Shown here: positions 34,936-44,695 of the stretch, piece by piece
Layout: each line of letters opens with the position of its first letter
Position numbering within the stretch: the first letter of the stretch is position 1
NCBI RefSeq assembly: GCF_000219875.1
Contig: NC_017167.1
Location: 2,009,572 to 2,073,571 of the forward strand
Source of the DNA: Alicyclobacillus acidocaldarius subsp. acidocaldarius Tc-4-1
GTDB lineage: Bacteria; Bacillota; Bacilli; Alicyclobacillales; Alicyclobacillaceae
Length of the DNA: 64,000 nucleotides
Direction: 5' to 3'
The notes under the pieces: model-generated
Told to the model about the DNA's origin: nothing
What the model saw: only the letters and a program-made list of their open reading frames with translations
Databases searched by the model: none
Program-made: the position numbers and the translations under genes

Positions 34936-36531
34936 TCAGGTCGCTTGTCTCCGCTTCACAGCTTCCTCTTCCGCAAGGACGCGCCGCAGAATTTTCCCGG
35001 TGCCTGTGGCAGGCAGCGCGTCGCGAAACTCGACGTGACGTGGACACTTGTAGTGCGCAATCTTCTCGCGGCTCCACGCGATGATATCCGTCTCCGTCAC
35101 TTTGCCGACGTATGACGGGTTGAGCACCACAAACGCCTTGACCACTTCGCCCTTTTGCGCGTCCAGGACACCAATGACGGCCACCTGACGAATCGCCTCG
35201 TGCCGCGACAGCCAATGCTCGACCTCTTCGGGAAACACGCTGTACCCCGAGCACTTGATCATCTCCTTCTTGCGGCCGCGGAAGACGAGATATCCGTCCT
35301 GATCTAGGAAGCCGATGTCGCCGGTTCTCAGCCATCCGTCCTGAATCGCCTCCCGCGTCGCGTCGTCCCGGCGGAGATAACCCTTCATCACGCCCGGGCT
35401 GCGAATCCAAATCTCGCCTGCTTCCCCAGGAGAGAGAGCTCCCGTGGGATCGTCCAACGGCGCGATGCGAATCCGCGTGCCTGGAATCGGCTTGCCGTGG
35501 GTACCGTAGCGAATCGCGTCGAGCGGCATCTGCGTATCCGCCGTGTGGGTCTCGGTCAGGCCATACGCGGCCTCGTAGAGCGGCGCGCCCGTAAGCGCTT
35601 TCCACTCGGCCGCCACGCGGTCCGTCACGAGAACGCCGAAGCTCGTGCACGGATTCAAACGGAGGCTCGAAAAATCCACGTCGCCCGATCGCGGGTGTTC
35701 CATGATGGCCAGATTCATCGGCGTGACCGTGTACATCACCGTCACGCGATGGCGTTGAATGGCGTCCATGGCCAGTTCCGGATCGAACTTGGGAAGCAGG
35801 GCGAGCGTGGCTCCGGCGCGCACGGTTGCACAAGCACCCATGAGGAGCCCTGCGATATGACACAGCGGCATCACGCCGAGCACGACGTCGGCCTCCGTCA
35901 ACTTCGACGCCGCCACCACCGCCTCGGCTTTGTACGCCGCGTTTGCGCACGTCAGCATCGCGCCCTTCGGCATCCCGGTGGATCCCGACGTGTACATGAT
36001 GAGGCACGTGTCGTTTCCGTCTACGGGCGCCTGCGCGGACCTGCCGAGCCTATCGCGCAGCGCACACACAAGCGCGTTGCGGTCGTCTTTCGACTTCCCT
36101 GTGGCTTCGCCCAAGTCGCAGGATTCGCGCGAGAAATCCGACATGGACGCAGAGAATAGATGCCGGATGCCGAGCCGCTCGCAGACCGCGCTCGCCACCG
36201 CCATCCGTTCGTCGTCACAGATGACAAGCTTCGCACCCAGGTCCTGCAATTGATATTCGAGTTCCCACTCCTTGGCGAGAGGACTCACGGGGGAAACGGG
36301 GACGCCGACCCGCTCGGCACCAAGCTTCGCAATGAGGAAATGCGGCATGTTCGGCAAAAAGAGCGCGATGGGATCGCCTCGCCGCAGTCCTAAATCCGCG
36401 AGCAGCGCCGCCATGGCCGAGGCGTAGGCGTCAAGCTCTGCATAGGAAAGGTGGGTTCCCAAAAAATGCACCGCGGGATGCGACGGGCGCTCAAGCGCGT
36501 GAAGGCGGAGCCACTCGTGCAGAAACGGCAT
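34936..36531 (-). CDS. AMP-dependent acyl-CoA synthetase/ligase
   Basis: This ANL-superfamily enzyme activates a carboxylic acid to acyl-CoA. The 531-aa product has the P-loop MYTSGSTGMPKGAM (about 180-193), YGLTET (A5), WLRTGDIGFLDQDGYLVF (A7-A8), and TGKILRR with the catalytic Lys near the C-terminus. The acid substrate cannot be read from the sequence; long-chain fatty or aromatic acid is possible. GAGGGTG lies about 8 nt before the ATG. It stands alone between the ars island and aspS. Confidence 0.9.
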   Translation of the reverse strand: MPFLHEWLRLHALERPSHPAVHFLGTHLSYAELDAYASAMAALLADLGLRRGDPIALFLPNMPHFLIAKLGAERVGVPVSPVSPLAKEWELEYQLQDLGAKLVICDDERMAVASAVCERLGIRHLFSASMSDFSRESCDLGEATGKSKDDRNALVCALRDRLGRSAQAPVDGNDTCLIMYTSGSTGMPKGAMLTCANAAYKAEAVVAASKLTEADVVLGVMPLCHIAGLLMGACATVRAGATLALLPKFDPELAMDAIQRHRVTVMYTVTPMNLAIMEHPRSGDVDFSSLRLNPCTSFGVLVTDRVAAEWKALTGAPLYEAAYGLTETHTADTQMPLDAIRYGTHGKPIPGTRIRIAPLDDPTGALSPGEAGEIWIRSPGVMKGYLRRDDATREAIQDGWLRTGDIGFLDQDGYLVFRGRKKEMIKCSGYSVFPEEVEHWLSRHEAIRQVAVIGVLDAQKGEVVKAFVVLNPSYVGKVTETDIIAWSREKIAHYKCPRHVEFRDALPATGTGKILRRVLAEEEAVKRRQAT

Positions 36532-36652
36532 GGATATACACCCTCATTCCGTGATGTGGAAGGCTCGTGTCTGTGTCATGTGAGCCTCCTCTATCCACGG
36601 ATGTATTCCATCCGTTCTCGCGCCATCCCTGCTTCCCGCCAAGAAACGAGCC

Positions 36653-36673
36653 GCGCGGCCCACTGAGCCGCGC
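36653..36673 (-). terminator. Hairpin after aspS
   Basis: GCGCGGC-(7 nt)-GCCGCGC forms a perfect 7-bp GC stem just downstream of the aspS stop. The following tract (GGCTCGTTTCTT) is only weakly T-rich, so termination is likely but not certain. Confidence 0.5.
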
Positions 36674-36680
36674 CCATCCT

Positions 36681-38483
36681 TCAATCCTTCGTCTTTCGAA
36701 TGCGCAGATGAAGCACTTCGAGCTGCGCCTCCGACACCTCGCTCGGCGCGCCAACCATGAGGTCCGTGCCGCTCGCCGTCTTTGGGAACGCGATGACGTC
36801 GCGCAGCGACTTGGCCCCGGTGAGCAGCATCACAATGCGGTCCAGCCCAAACGCGATGCCCCCGTGCGGCGGCGTGCCGTACTCGAACGCATTTAAGAGA
36901 AAGCCGAACTTCTCCTGCGCCTCTTCCCGCGAAAAGCCAAGCGCCGCAAACATCTTCTCCTGCACGTCGCGCCGATAGATGCGCATGGACCCGCCGCCGA
37001 TTTCATATCCGTTCAGCACCATGTCGTACGCCTGCGCACGCACCCGGCCGGGATCGGTGTCGAGCAGCGGAATATCTTCCTCCTGCGGCATGGTGAACGG
37101 ATGGTGTTCCGCCACCCAGCGCTTTTCCTCCTCGTCCCACGAGAGGAGCGGGAAATCCGTCACCCACAGGAACCGGTACTGCGACTCGTCGACGAGGCCC
37201 AGCTCCTGTCCGAGGTGCAGCCGGAGCGCGCCCATGGCCGGCAGCACCGTATCTCGCGGCCCGGCGCCGATGAGCACCAGATCGCCCACTTTGGCGCCGG
37301 CGCGCTCGGCGATTCGGCGAAAGTCGTCGTCCGTGAAGAACTTCGCGATGGACGACTTGAACCCGTCCTCTTGCACCGCGACGTACGCGAGCCCGCCAAG
37401 GCCGTACGGCTTGACGAACGCGACGAGATCGTCCGTCTGCTTGCGGCTGTAGGAGGCGCAGCCGGGCGCCACGAGCGCCTTAATGACCCCGCCTTTCTCC
37501 AGGACGTCTGCGAAGACGCGGAAGCTCGTGCCCGCGAAGAGATCGGCGAGATCCGCCATCTCCATGCCGAAGCGGAGATCCGGCTTGTCCGACCCGTACT
37601 TGTCCATGGCCTCCTGGTATGGCAGGCGCAGAAACGGCCGCGGCACCTCGATGCCCGCCACTTCCTTGAAGACGGAGGCCATCATGTCCTCCATCATCGA
37701 CATGAGTTCGTCCTTCGGGAGAAACGACGTCTCGATGTCGAGCTGGGTGAACTCGGGTTGCCGATCCGCCCGCAGGTCCTCGTCGCGGAAGCAGCGCGCC
37801 ACCTGATAGTACCGCTCAAAGCCCGCGACCATGAGCAGCTGCTTGAAGATCTGCGGCGACTGCGGCAGGGCGTAGAACTCCCCGGGCTGCAGGCGGCTCG
37901 GAACCAGGTAATCGCGCGCGCCCTCCGGCGTGGACTTGGTCAACATGGGCGTCTCAATCTCGAGAAAGCCGTGATCGTCGAGATACCGGCGAAACGCCCG
38001 GACGGCCTGGTGGCGAAGCGCGAAGATGCGCTGCATCTCCGGGCGGCGGAGATCGAGGTATCGATAGCGGAGCTTCACGGGTTCCTCGACCTGGATGCCG
38101 TCCTCGATGTAAAACGGCGGCGTCTTGGCCGCGCTCTCGATGCGCGCGCCTTTCACCACGACCTCAATCTCGCCCGTCTCGATCTTCGGATTGACAGTAT
38201 CGGGATCGCGCCTCTCCACGGTGCCATCCACGACGATCACGTACTCGCTTCGCAGCCGGTCCGCGATCTCCATCGCCTCATCGGACGTGCCGCGGCCGCG
38301 ATCGAACACGAGCTGCACGATCCCGGTGCGATCGCGCAGATCGACAAACACGACGCTGCCGAGATCGCGCCGGCGCTGCACCCAGCCGGCGAGGCGCACC
38401 TCGGACTTGGGTTCTACGCGCACTGTGTCGGCCACCCAGTGGGTGCGCCAGCGCGATGCCACGACTTGCTTCTCCTCCACCAC
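36681..38483 (-). CDS. aspS: Aspartyl-tRNA synthetase
   Basis: This class IIb synthetase has 600 aa: an N-terminal OB fold ([20 protein letters not shown]), motif 2 [18 protein letters not shown], the bacterial GAD insertion, and motif 3 [13 protein letters not shown]. The residues of the second domain suggest a bacterial-type enzyme. Whether it also charges tRNA-Asn is not decidable here. The start is a GTG directly after the hisS stop, with GGAGG 10 nt upstream inside hisS. It is co-transcribed with hisS under one T-box. Confidence 0.97.
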   Translation of the reverse strand: MVEEKQVVASRWRTHWVADTVRVEPKSEVRLAGWVQRRRDLGSVVFVDLRDRTGIVQLVFDRGRGTSDEAMEIADRLRSEYVIVVDGTVERRDPDTVNPKIETGEIEVVVKGARIESAAKTPPFYIEDGIQVEEPVKLRYRYLDLRRPEMQRIFALRHQAVRAFRRYLDDHGFLEIETPMLTKSTPEGARDYLVPSRLQPGEFYALPQSPQIFKQLLMVAGFERYYQVARCFRDEDLRADRQPEFTQLDIETSFLPKDELMSMMEDMMASVFKEVAGIEVPRPFLRLPYQEAMDKYGSDKPDLRFGMEMADLADLFAGTSFRVFADVLEKGGVIKALVAPGCASYSRKQTDDLVAFVKPYGLGGLAYVAVQEDGFKSSIAKFFTDDDFRRIAERAGAKVGDLVLIGAGPRDTVLPAMGALRLHLGQELGLVDESQYRFLWVTDFPLLSWDEEEKRWVAEHHPFTMPQEEDIPLLDTDPGRVRAQAYDMVLNGYEIGGGSMRIYRRDVQEKMFAALGFSREEAQEKFGFLLNAFEYGTPPHGGIAFGLDRIVMLLTGAKSLRDVIAFPKTASGTDLMVGAPSEVSEAQLEVLHLRIRKTKD

Positions 38484-39746
38484 TTATGCCCATCCTCCTT
38501 CGCGAATCCGATCCGCCAACTGCCCAAACGGCACGTCGCGCTGCTCACCGGTCGCCAGGTGCTTGACGGTGGCAGCTCCCTTGGCGAGCTCGCTCTCGCC
38601 GATCACGACGGCGAAGTTCGCCCCAAGGCGGTCCGCCTGTTTAAACTGCGACTTGAGGCTGCGACCCTGGTAGTCGCGATCGCATCGAATGCCGAGCCGC
38701 CTGAGCGACGTGAGGACCGCCATGGCGGTGTGCTCGGCGGTTTCGTCCGCGACGCAGATGAACGCGTCGAGCGGCGGTCTCTCGCCCAGTGACACGCCCT
38801 GCGCCTCGAGCACGGCAAGGACGCGGTCCATCCCCGCGGCGAAGCCAATCCCTGGCACGTCGGGTCCGCCGAGTTCCGCGACCAGCCGGTTATAGCGCCC
38901 GCCACCGAGCACGGTCGAGAAGTTCGGAACGGTGATCTCCCACGCCGTCCGCGTGTAGTAATCCAGGCCGCGGACGAGCGACTTCTCGAGGCGGTAGGGC
39001 ACGTCCATGGCCCGGAGGTACCCTTCCACCGCGTCGAGGTGCTTGCGGCAATCGTCACACAGCTCGTCGACGATGTACGGCACGTTCGCTTCGCGCAAAA
39101 CCTGTTGGCACGACTCGTTCTTGCAGTCGAACAAGCGAAGCGGGTTCTTCTCGAGGCGCACCTGGCAGTCCGCGCACAGTTCCTCCTTGTGCGGCAACAG
39201 GCGCTCGATCATCTTCTCGCGGTGACGAGGCCGGCAGACGCTGCAGCCCACGGAATTCAGTTCCACGGTCATGTCGCGCATGCCGACCTTTTTCAGAAGC
39301 GAATAGCCGAGCTCGATCACCTCGGCGTCGATGGCCGGCAACTCGGACCCGAGCACCTCCACACCCACCTGATGGAGTTGGCGCAGCCGGCCTCGCTGCG
39401 GCTTCTCATAGCGGAACATCGGCCCTAGGTAATACACCTTGGTCAATCCGCCTTGGCCGTACAGCTTGTTTTCCACGTAAGCTCGCACGACGCCGGCCGT
39501 TCCTTCCGGGCGCAGGGTCACGCTCCGCCCGCCGCGGTCCAGAAAGGTGTACATCTCCTTGGACACGATGTCCGTGGTCTCGCCCACGCCACGCTCGAAC
39601 AGCTCCGTGTGTTCGAAGATGGGTGTGCGGATCTCCTCGTAGTTCGCTCGTTCGAATACGTCCCGCACGACTGCCTCAAGCGCCTGCCACGCCTCCACGG
39701 CGCCCGGCAAAATGTCCTGCGTGCCTCTCGGCCGCCGAATCTCCAC
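38484..39746 (-). CDS. hisS: Histidyl-tRNA synthetase
   Basis: HisS charges tRNA-His. The 420-aa product begins with GTG at 39746 (GGAGG 6 nt upstream) and RRPRGTQDILPG. It shows class II motif 2 (GPMFRYEKPQRGRLRQLHQVGVE), the HisA motifs LVRGLDYYTRTAWE and GGGRYN, motif 3 GFAAGMDRVL, and an anticodon-binding domain. A longer apparent N-terminal extension is T-box leader. Order hisS-aspS matches Bacillus. Confidence 0.97.
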   Translation of the reverse strand: MEIRRPRGTQDILPGAVEAWQALEAVVRDVFERANYEEIRTPIFEHTELFERGVGETTDIVSKEMYTFLDRGGRSVTLRPEGTAGVVRAYVENKLYGQGGLTKVYYLGPMFRYEKPQRGRLRQLHQVGVEVLGSELPAIDAEVIELGYSLLKKVGMRDMTVELNSVGCSVCRPRHREKMIERLLPHKEELCADCQVRLEKNPLRLFDCKNESCQQVLREANVPYIVDELCDDCRKHLDAVEGYLRAMDVPYRLEKSLVRGLDYYTRTAWEITVPNFSTVLGGGRYNRLVAELGGPDVPGIGFAAGMDRVLAVLEAQGVSLGERPPLDAFICVADETAEHTAMAVLTSLRRLGIRCDRDYQGRSLKSQFKQADRLGANFAVVIGESELAKGAATVKHLATGEQRDVPFGQLADRIREGGWA

Positions 39747-39810
39747 GCGCGCTCCCTCCTTTTTCTGTCCGCCGAAGGGGATCCCATGCGCGGTTCCGTC
39801 TGTCTGCGCG

Positions 39811-40092
39811 AAAAAGCGCCCTTTCGTCGATGCCGATCCACATCGGCAGGGACGAAAGAGCGCTTCCGCGGTGCCACCCTGCTTGAACCTTGTTGGGTTC
39901 CCCTCTTCGGCGTAACGCGCCGTCCACGCGCGCCCACCGTGTGACACGGCAAGCGCGATATCCGAAGCCGTCTTTCCAAACGCAGGCTGGAGTCGCTTGC
40001 AGCCACGGCGCACTCTCTCTGGAACAGCCCAAACCGCTTGTACTCTGCTTCTTCATCTACGATGGCGATATCCAACATGTCGCATGGTGCTA
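39811..40092 (-). ncRNA. T-box riboswitch leader of hisS-aspS
   Basis: The leader contains the T-box AGGGTGGCACCGCG (39867-39880) and a strong terminator with a 13-bp stem (39816-39828 with 39851-39863) followed by five T (39811-39815). An AGAGAG segment of Stem I is visible. A CAC at 39941-39943 is a candidate histidine specifier, not verified by folding. It would control hisS and the downstream aspS together. Confidence 0.93.
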
Positions 40093-40098
40093 TCGCGA

Positions 40099-40128
40099 AT
40101 TATAAGGAAGGCGCAAACGGTGTGTCAA
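40099..40128 (-). promoter_or_regulatory. Strong SigA promoter of hisS-aspS
   Basis: Perfect TTGACA (40123-40128) and perfect TATAAT (40099-40104) separated by 18 bp on the minus strand. It drives the T-box transcript. Confidence 0.93.
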
Positions 40129-40159
40129 ATCGCTCAAGGCGACCCAACCCCAACATTCA

Positions 40160-40306
40160 TCACCGATGGTACGGCTTATCTGGCGAGGATTTCTCCGTCG
40201 GGATCCCGCGTTCCAGGCCGAGCGCCCGCACCTCCTGCGCATTGCCAACCGCCATGTGCATCTGTTGCATCGATCTTCGCGCCACGTCAAGGGGCGACAG
40301 CCGCAT
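40160..40306 (-). CDS. Hypothetical 48-aa small protein
   Basis: A 48-codon frame starts with ATG at 40306, 7 nt after a strong GGAGGAG, and has GC-rich third positions. The peptide is MRLSPLDVARRSMQQM, followed by a Met/Glu/Arg-rich middle and a polar end. I recognise no family. It ends 30 bp before the hisS promoter and is divergent from gsaB. The strong ribosome binding site is the main support; a chance frame remains possible. Confidence 0.4.
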   Translation of the reverse strand: MRLSPLDVARRSMQQMHMAVGNAQEVRALGLERGIPTEKSSPDKPYHR

Positions 40307-40378
40307 GATCCATCTCCTCCGCAGGCCTTTTCCCTACGATGCCCCGTGAGCGCACCGACGATGCCATCGCCGCTTCCC

Positions 40379-40407
40379 TTGACGGCGCCTCGCGCAGTTG
40401 AAACAAT
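40379..40407 (+). promoter_or_regulatory. SigA-type promoter of gsaB
   Basis: TTGACG (40379-40384), 17-bp spacer and AACAAT (40402-40407) precede the aminomutase gene on the plus strand, with a leader of about 17-20 nt that carries GGAGG. Confidence 0.65.
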
Positions 40408-40430
40408 GGTGCGCGAAGGAGGAACGTGGC

Positions 40431-41732
40431 ATGGAACGACCGCAATCCGAAGTTTGGTTCAAACGAGCTGAACAGGTCATCTTGGGTGGCGTAAACAGTC
40501 CGTCGCGATCGTACAAATCCGTGGGCGGAGGCACGCCCGTGGTCATGGTCCGCGGCGAAGGGCCTTACCTGTACGACGTGGACGGCAACCGCTACATCGA
40601 CTACCTCGCCGGCTACGGCCCGTCCATCCTCGGCCACGCGCATCCAGCCATCACGCGCGCAATTCAGGAAGCGGCGGAGGACGGTGTGCTCTACGGCACC
40701 CCCACCCCATACGAGGTAGAGTTTGCGGAGATGCTGCGCGCCGCCATCCCGGACCTTGAGCGCATTCGATTTGTCAACTCCGGGACGGAGGCCGTGATGA
40801 CCACGGTCCGCGTCGCGCGCGCTTACACGGGGCGTACGAAGGTGCTGAAGTTCGCCGGATGTTACCATGGCCATTCCGACGCGATGCTCGTGGCGGCTGG
40901 GAGCGGCCCCTCGTCCATCGGCGTGCCGGACAGCGCGGGCGTCACGCGCAACGTCGCAAGTGAGATGGTCACCGTCCCCTTCAACCATCGCGACGCATTG
41001 AAGGAAGCGCTCGCCGCGCACGGCCCGGAACTCGCAGCCGTGCTCGTCGAGCCCATTGTGGGCAATTTCGGCATTGTGCCGCCCGTGGACGACCGGTACT
41101 TGGCCGACGTGATTGATCTCGCCCATGAAGTCGGGGCGCTCGTCATCTTCGACGAGGTGATCACGGCATTTCGCTTTCACTACGGAAGCGCGGCGCAGCT
41201 GTACGGCGTGCATCCAGACCTGTACGTGCTCGGCAAGATCATCGGCGGAGGATTGCCCATCGGCGCCTACGGCGGACGGCGGGACATCATGGAACAGGTG
41301 GCGCCGCTCGGGCCAGCGTACCAGGCCGGCACAATGGCCGGCAACCCGCTCTCGATGCGCACCGGCATGGCGTGCCTGCGCGTGCTGTCCGATCCTCGGC
41401 TGTACGACGAAATGGCGCGCCGCGCGGCGTTTCTCGTGGACGTGGCCGAGTCGGCGGCCCGCGCAAACGGGGTGGACATCGTCGTCAACCGCGTCGGTGG
41501 CGCGTTCACCATCTATTTTGGCCGCGAACCGGTGCGCGATTACGACGCGGCCACGAGAACAGACAGCCGACGATTCGCGCGCTTCTTCCACCTGCTGTCC
41601 GATCGCGGCATCCTCATCGCGCCGTCCAAATATGAGGCCTGGTTTGTCTCGGCGGTGCACAGCGACGCCGACATCGAGGAGACAGCGGAGGCTCTCGAGG
41701 CGGTATTTCGCGATCTCGCGCGGGAAGTGTAA
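40431..41732 (+). CDS. gsaB: Glutamate-1-semialdehyde 2,1-aminomutase, GsaB (HemL2) type
   Basis: This PLP enzyme converts glutamate-1-semialdehyde to 5-aminolevulinate. The 433-aa product has the PLP Lys269 in [28 protein letters not shown] and [17 protein letters not shown] match the GsaB/HemL2 branch of Bacillales, whereas HemL proper has DEVMTGFRV and GPIYQAGTLSGNP. GGAGG lies 8 nt before the ATG. No other heme genes are adjacent. It may be a second copy, so its role in vivo is uncertain. Confidence 0.92.
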   Translation: MERPQSEVWFKRAEQVILGGVNSPSRSYKSVGGGTPVVMVRGEGPYLYDVDGNRYIDYLAGYGPSILGHAHPAITRAIQEAAEDGVLYGTPTPYEVEFAEMLRAAIPDLERIRFVNSGTEAVMTTVRVARAYTGRTKVLKFAGCYHGHSDAMLVAAGSGPSSIGVPDSAGVTRNVASEMVTVPFNHRDALKEALAAHGPELAAVLVEPIVGNFGIVPPVDDRYLADVIDLAHEVGALVIFDEVITAFRFHYGSAAQLYGVHPDLYVLGKIIGGGLPIGAYGGRRDIMEQVAPLGPAYQAGTMAGNPLSMRTGMACLRVLSDPRLYDEMARRAAFLVDVAESAARANGVDIVVNRVGGAFTIYFGREPVRDYDAATRTDSRRFARFFHLLSDRGILIAPSKYEAWFVSAVHSDADIEETAEALEAVFRDLAREV

Positions 41733-41735
41733 AGC

Positions 41736-42854
41736 TTAGCGGCGAGAGGGCAGGCTGCGTCTACGCACGAGCAGGAAGGCGCCGAGCGCTGACGCGGCCG
41801 ACATGGCCGCCCAAAGCGCGAAGCGCACAGACGGCGGGAGCGCGTTCGGATGGAGCGCGGCGAGAGGAAACGCAAAGTACGCGATGGAGACAAAGGCGAG
41901 CGCCCACGGTTCGACGCGCGACGTCAGGCGCACCGCGACCAGCAGAAACAGGGCGGCGGCGATCGTGAGGCAAGCGGTCCACCACGCGGCGCGCGTGAAC
42001 GCCCAGTCCGTGAGCAGCATGCCGATGGCGGGCACGAGCGTCCCCTGAAACACCATGGCGCCTGTGATGTTGCCGACCGCGAGGCCGTCCTTTCCATCTC
42101 GCATCCAGACGACGCTGTTCAGCGTCTCGGGCAATTCTGTCGCAAGGGGAATGATGAGGGCGGAAAGGAGAAACGTGGGCATTTGCATCTGCGCCGCGAG
42201 GGTTTCGACGCCCTTCGTGAGCAGATGTGCGCCGCCCACCACGAGGACAAGCGCGACAGCGAGCTGGAGAAGAACCGCGACCGAGGCCGGCTGGCCGCCG
42301 CGAAGGTTCAGGTACAGAGGTCTCAGGTCGGACGCGGACCCTGTCGTTGTGCCATCTCGCAAGTGCGCGCCAACGAACACGGCGTACCACGTGACAAGCA
42401 GACACACGACCGACACCTTGACCGCCGGCACTGGCCACGCCGCGGGCGCGAGAGAAAGCGAAAAACCGACGAGGAAAAAGGCGAGATCGCGCAGAAAGGC
42501 CCGACTGCTGACCCCCATTCCATGCGGATGCCGGCCTGCGCGAAACAGCGCAGCAGCGAGCGCGAGGACCAGGCCGCCCAGAGTCACCAAGAGAAAAGGC
42601 GCTCCCAGAATCCCTCCCATGCCAACCTGCTGCGCATCGTGCCCGCCGCCGAGCACCATCGCCGTCATGGGGACCGCTGTCTCGGGCAAGGCGGTTCCAA
42701 GGGCCGCGAGCACGCTCCCTACTGCCCCCTCGCCCAGGCCGAGCTTGACGCCGAGCCACTCCACGGCGTTGGTGAAGAGCTCCGCGCCGAACAACACCAT
42801 GCAGAGCCCGAAGGCCATCCCGACGGCCGTCACCTCGTCCACCCCCACGCGCAC
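41736..42854 (-). CDS. CaCA-superfamily cation exchanger
   Basis: This sodium/calcium exchanger-type membrane protein of 372 aa has about 10-11 TM helices in two inverted halves. The two alpha repeats are LAALGTALPETAVPMTAM and LIIPLATELPETLNSVVW, both with the ion-binding Glu in a T-x-L-P-E core. The ion exchanged is unknown. Several in-frame GTG codons cluster near the start and the true one is unclear; GTG at 42854 gives the longest. It converges on gsaB with 3 bp between stops. Confidence 0.87.
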   Translation of the reverse strand: MRVGVDEVTAVGMAFGLCMVLFGAELFTNAVEWLGVKLGLGEGAVGSVLAALGTALPETAVPMTAMVLGGGHDAQQVGMGGILGAPFLLVTLGGLVLALAAALFRAGRHPHGMGVSSRAFLRDLAFFLVGFSLSLAPAAWPVPAVKVSVVCLLVTWYAVFVGAHLRDGTTTGSASDLRPLYLNLRGGQPASVAVLLQLAVALVLVVGGAHLLTKGVETLAAQMQMPTFLLSALIIPLATELPETLNSVVWMRDGKDGLAVGNITGAMVFQGTLVPAIGMLLTDWAFTRAAWWTACLTIAAALFLLVAVRLTSRVEPWALAFVSIAYFAFPLAALHPNALPPSVRFALWAAMSAASALGAFLLVRRRSLPSRR

Positions 42855-42920
42855 AGGTCCTTACACCTGTACGCGCATCCCGCCCTCGCTATGACAAGCA
42901 CCCACCGACGAGTCCCGCTC

Positions 42921-43763
42921 TCACTGGTATTGCTTCTCGGTGCCACTCACGAAGGGCAACCACGAGAACCACTGCGGCCTGAGCCGCCAGAGGCTCGGGA
43001 TCAACAGGATGGCGATCACGGCCGCGTAAAACTCCACAAATGGCACCCACGCATGAGGTCTCGCGGACACCACACCCAGGAACGCAGCTTCGACGTAGAG
43101 GGGATCCAGCGCGTAGAAAAAGTGGGACCACACGAGCGCCGAGTAGTCGATGGGATTCTGTTCGTACAGCGATTTCAGCCCGTAGCCGAGCGCCCCGAAG
43201 ATCACCGTCATGAGGCCCACGCTGCCGTACGCAAACACCGTGCTCCACGTGGACCGGAGCGCGATGGTCGAAAACAGCACACAGACCGCTGAGATGACCA
43301 CAATGGTCACCAGTTGAAACCCGAGCACGGACGCGACCTGGGCCGGGACAGCACCGCCATACAGGAACACAAGGCTGTACACGGGCAAGGTCAGCACCAC
43401 GAGCAGCACCAACAGCGCGCTCGAAGACACGACCTTCCCAAACAGGATGCCAAAAGGGCCGACCGGCGTGGTCAGAAGGACCGCCAGCGTCTTTCGTTCG
43501 CGTTCGCCGCTCACCGAGCCGGACGCAAAAGCCGGCGCCAAAAACACCACCACCACCATCTGCAAGAGGCTGACCAGGGCAAAGACCTGCTGACTCTTCG
43601 TGGGCTGGACCAAATACAGTTGCCCCTGCACGTTTTCATACAGAAGAAACACGGTAAGCGCACTCATCGCAAACAGATACGCCGTGATGACGAGCGGCGC
43701 CCGAATGGTGCGCATGCGCTGGCGGAACTCCTTGAGGAGCAAGGGGTTCAAGTGCACCCTCAC
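42921..43763 (-). CDS. ABC transporter permease (ABC-2 type)
   Basis: The 280-aa permease has six TM helices, with the conserved GSVSGERERKTLAVLLTTP segment after TM2, typical of ABC-2 exporter permeases. The GTG start at 43763 overlaps the ATPase stop (GTGA), and GAGGGGG lies 5-8 nt upstream. It is the third gene of a coupled unit with the ATPase and the 656-aa exported protein. Confidence 0.87.
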   Translation of the reverse strand: MRVHLNPLLLKEFRQRMRTIRAPLVITAYLFAMSALTVFLLYENVQGQLYLVQPTKSQQVFALVSLLQMVVVVFLAPAFASGSVSGERERKTLAVLLTTPVGPFGILFGKVVSSSALLVLLVVLTLPVYSLVFLYGGAVPAQVASVLGFQLVTIVVISAVCVLFSTIALRSTWSTVFAYGSVGLMTVIFGALGYGLKSLYEQNPIDYSALVWSHFFYALDPLYVEAAFLGVVSARPHAWVPFVEFYAAVIAILLIPSLWRLRPQWFSWLPFVSGTEKQYQ

Positions 43764-44695
43764 GACATCACCCCCTCCTGGATGGCGGCGAGGCGCAAAA
43801 ACAGCTGCTCGATGTCCGTCGGTTGCTCGCGGAACTGCGTGATGAGAAACCCTTCTGCGACGAGACGGCTCAAAAGCTCCGCCTGTTGCGCCAACGTGCC
43901 CGCGTAGAGCACCTCCCACCCGGGCGAAACCGGGCGAACCTCGGCGACGTGCGGATCAGCAAAGAGCGCCTTGACGAAGCGATCGCCGAGATCGCGGCCG
44001 TCGATCACAATGGTGCGGTAGGCGCTCGAATGCTGGACCATGACCTGAACCGCGGCCACGGCCACGAGCTCGCCCCGCAGCAGAATGCCCACCTCGTCGG
44101 CCACCTCGGCCAGCTCGTTAAGAATGTGCGTGCTGATGATCACGGTCTTGCCCAACTCGCGAAGCCCTGCGAGCACCGCCCGCATCTCGAGCCGCGACTT
44201 CGGATCGAGGCCGCTCGACGGCTCGTCCAAAATGAGCACGTCCGGATCGTGCATCAGGCAACGGGCGACCTCGAGGCGCTGCTGCATCCCGCGCGACAGG
44301 TGATTGACGTAGACGTCCCGCTTGTCCGCGAGGCGAACCCGTTCCAAGAGTTCGTCCGCTCGACGCGAGATGGTCCGCCGGTCTACGCCGTAGCACTGGG
44401 CGAAGAAACGCAGGTATTCCATCACGGTCAGGTCGTCGTACACGCCGAACGCGTCCGGCATGTAGCCGATGGCTCGGCGGACCGCCTGCGGTTCCCTCGT
44501 CACCTCGTGGCCGCAGACATAAGCCCGCCCAGACGATGGCAACGTCAGCGTCGCGAGCATCGACAACGCCGTCGTTTTCCCAGCCCCATTTTCGCCCACG
44601 AGCCCGAAGATGACTCCACGCTCGATGTTGAGATTGAGGTTATTCACCGCGAGCGTCTTGCCATACCGCTTGGTGAGATTTTGCGTGAGAATCAC
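43760..44695 (-). CDS. ABC transporter ATP-binding protein
   Basis: The 311-aa ATPase has Walker A GENGAGKTT (34-42), Q-loop region YMPDAFGVYDDLTVMEYL, signature LSRGMQQR (133-140), Walker B VLILDEPSSGLDP (154-166), and switch His190 in ISTHILNE. A C-terminal accessory region follows, as in drug or gliding-type exporters. GTG at 44695 has GGAGG 8 nt upstream and overlaps the stop of the preceding gene (GTGA). It pairs with the permease at 42921. Confidence 0.92.
   Translation of the reverse strand: MILTQNLTKRYGKTLAVNNLNLNIERGVIFGLVGENGAGKTTALSMLATLTLPSSGRAYVCGHEVTREPQAVRRAIGYMPDAFGVYDDLTVMEYLRFFAQCYGVDRRTISRRADELLERVRLADKRDVYVNHLSRGMQQRLEVARCLMHDPDVLILDEPSSGLDPKSRLEMRAVLAGLRELGKTVIISTHILNELAEVADEVGILLRGELVAVAAVQVMVQHSSAYRTIVIDGRDLGDRFVKALFADPHVAEVRPVSPGWEVLYAGTLAQQAELLSRLVAEGFLITQFREQPTDIEQLFLRLAAIQEGVMS

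Noticed and set aside
34638-35084. 148-codon plus-strand frame between ars and the ligase
   Set aside because: Half of it is antisense to the acyl-CoA ligase; composition is unnatural.
37101-38792. 563-codon plus-strand frame antisense to aspS and hisS
   Set aside because: It spans two certain genes on the other strand and has no recognisable domain.
39747-40013. N-terminal extension of HisS
   Set aside because: It runs through the T-box and terminator; GTG at 39746 has GGAGG and gives the normal protein start.
41850-43292. 480-codon plus-strand frame antisense to the CaCA exchanger and ABC permease
   Set aside because: Low-complexity Arg/Gln/Glu/His composition and full overlap with supported membrane protein genes.
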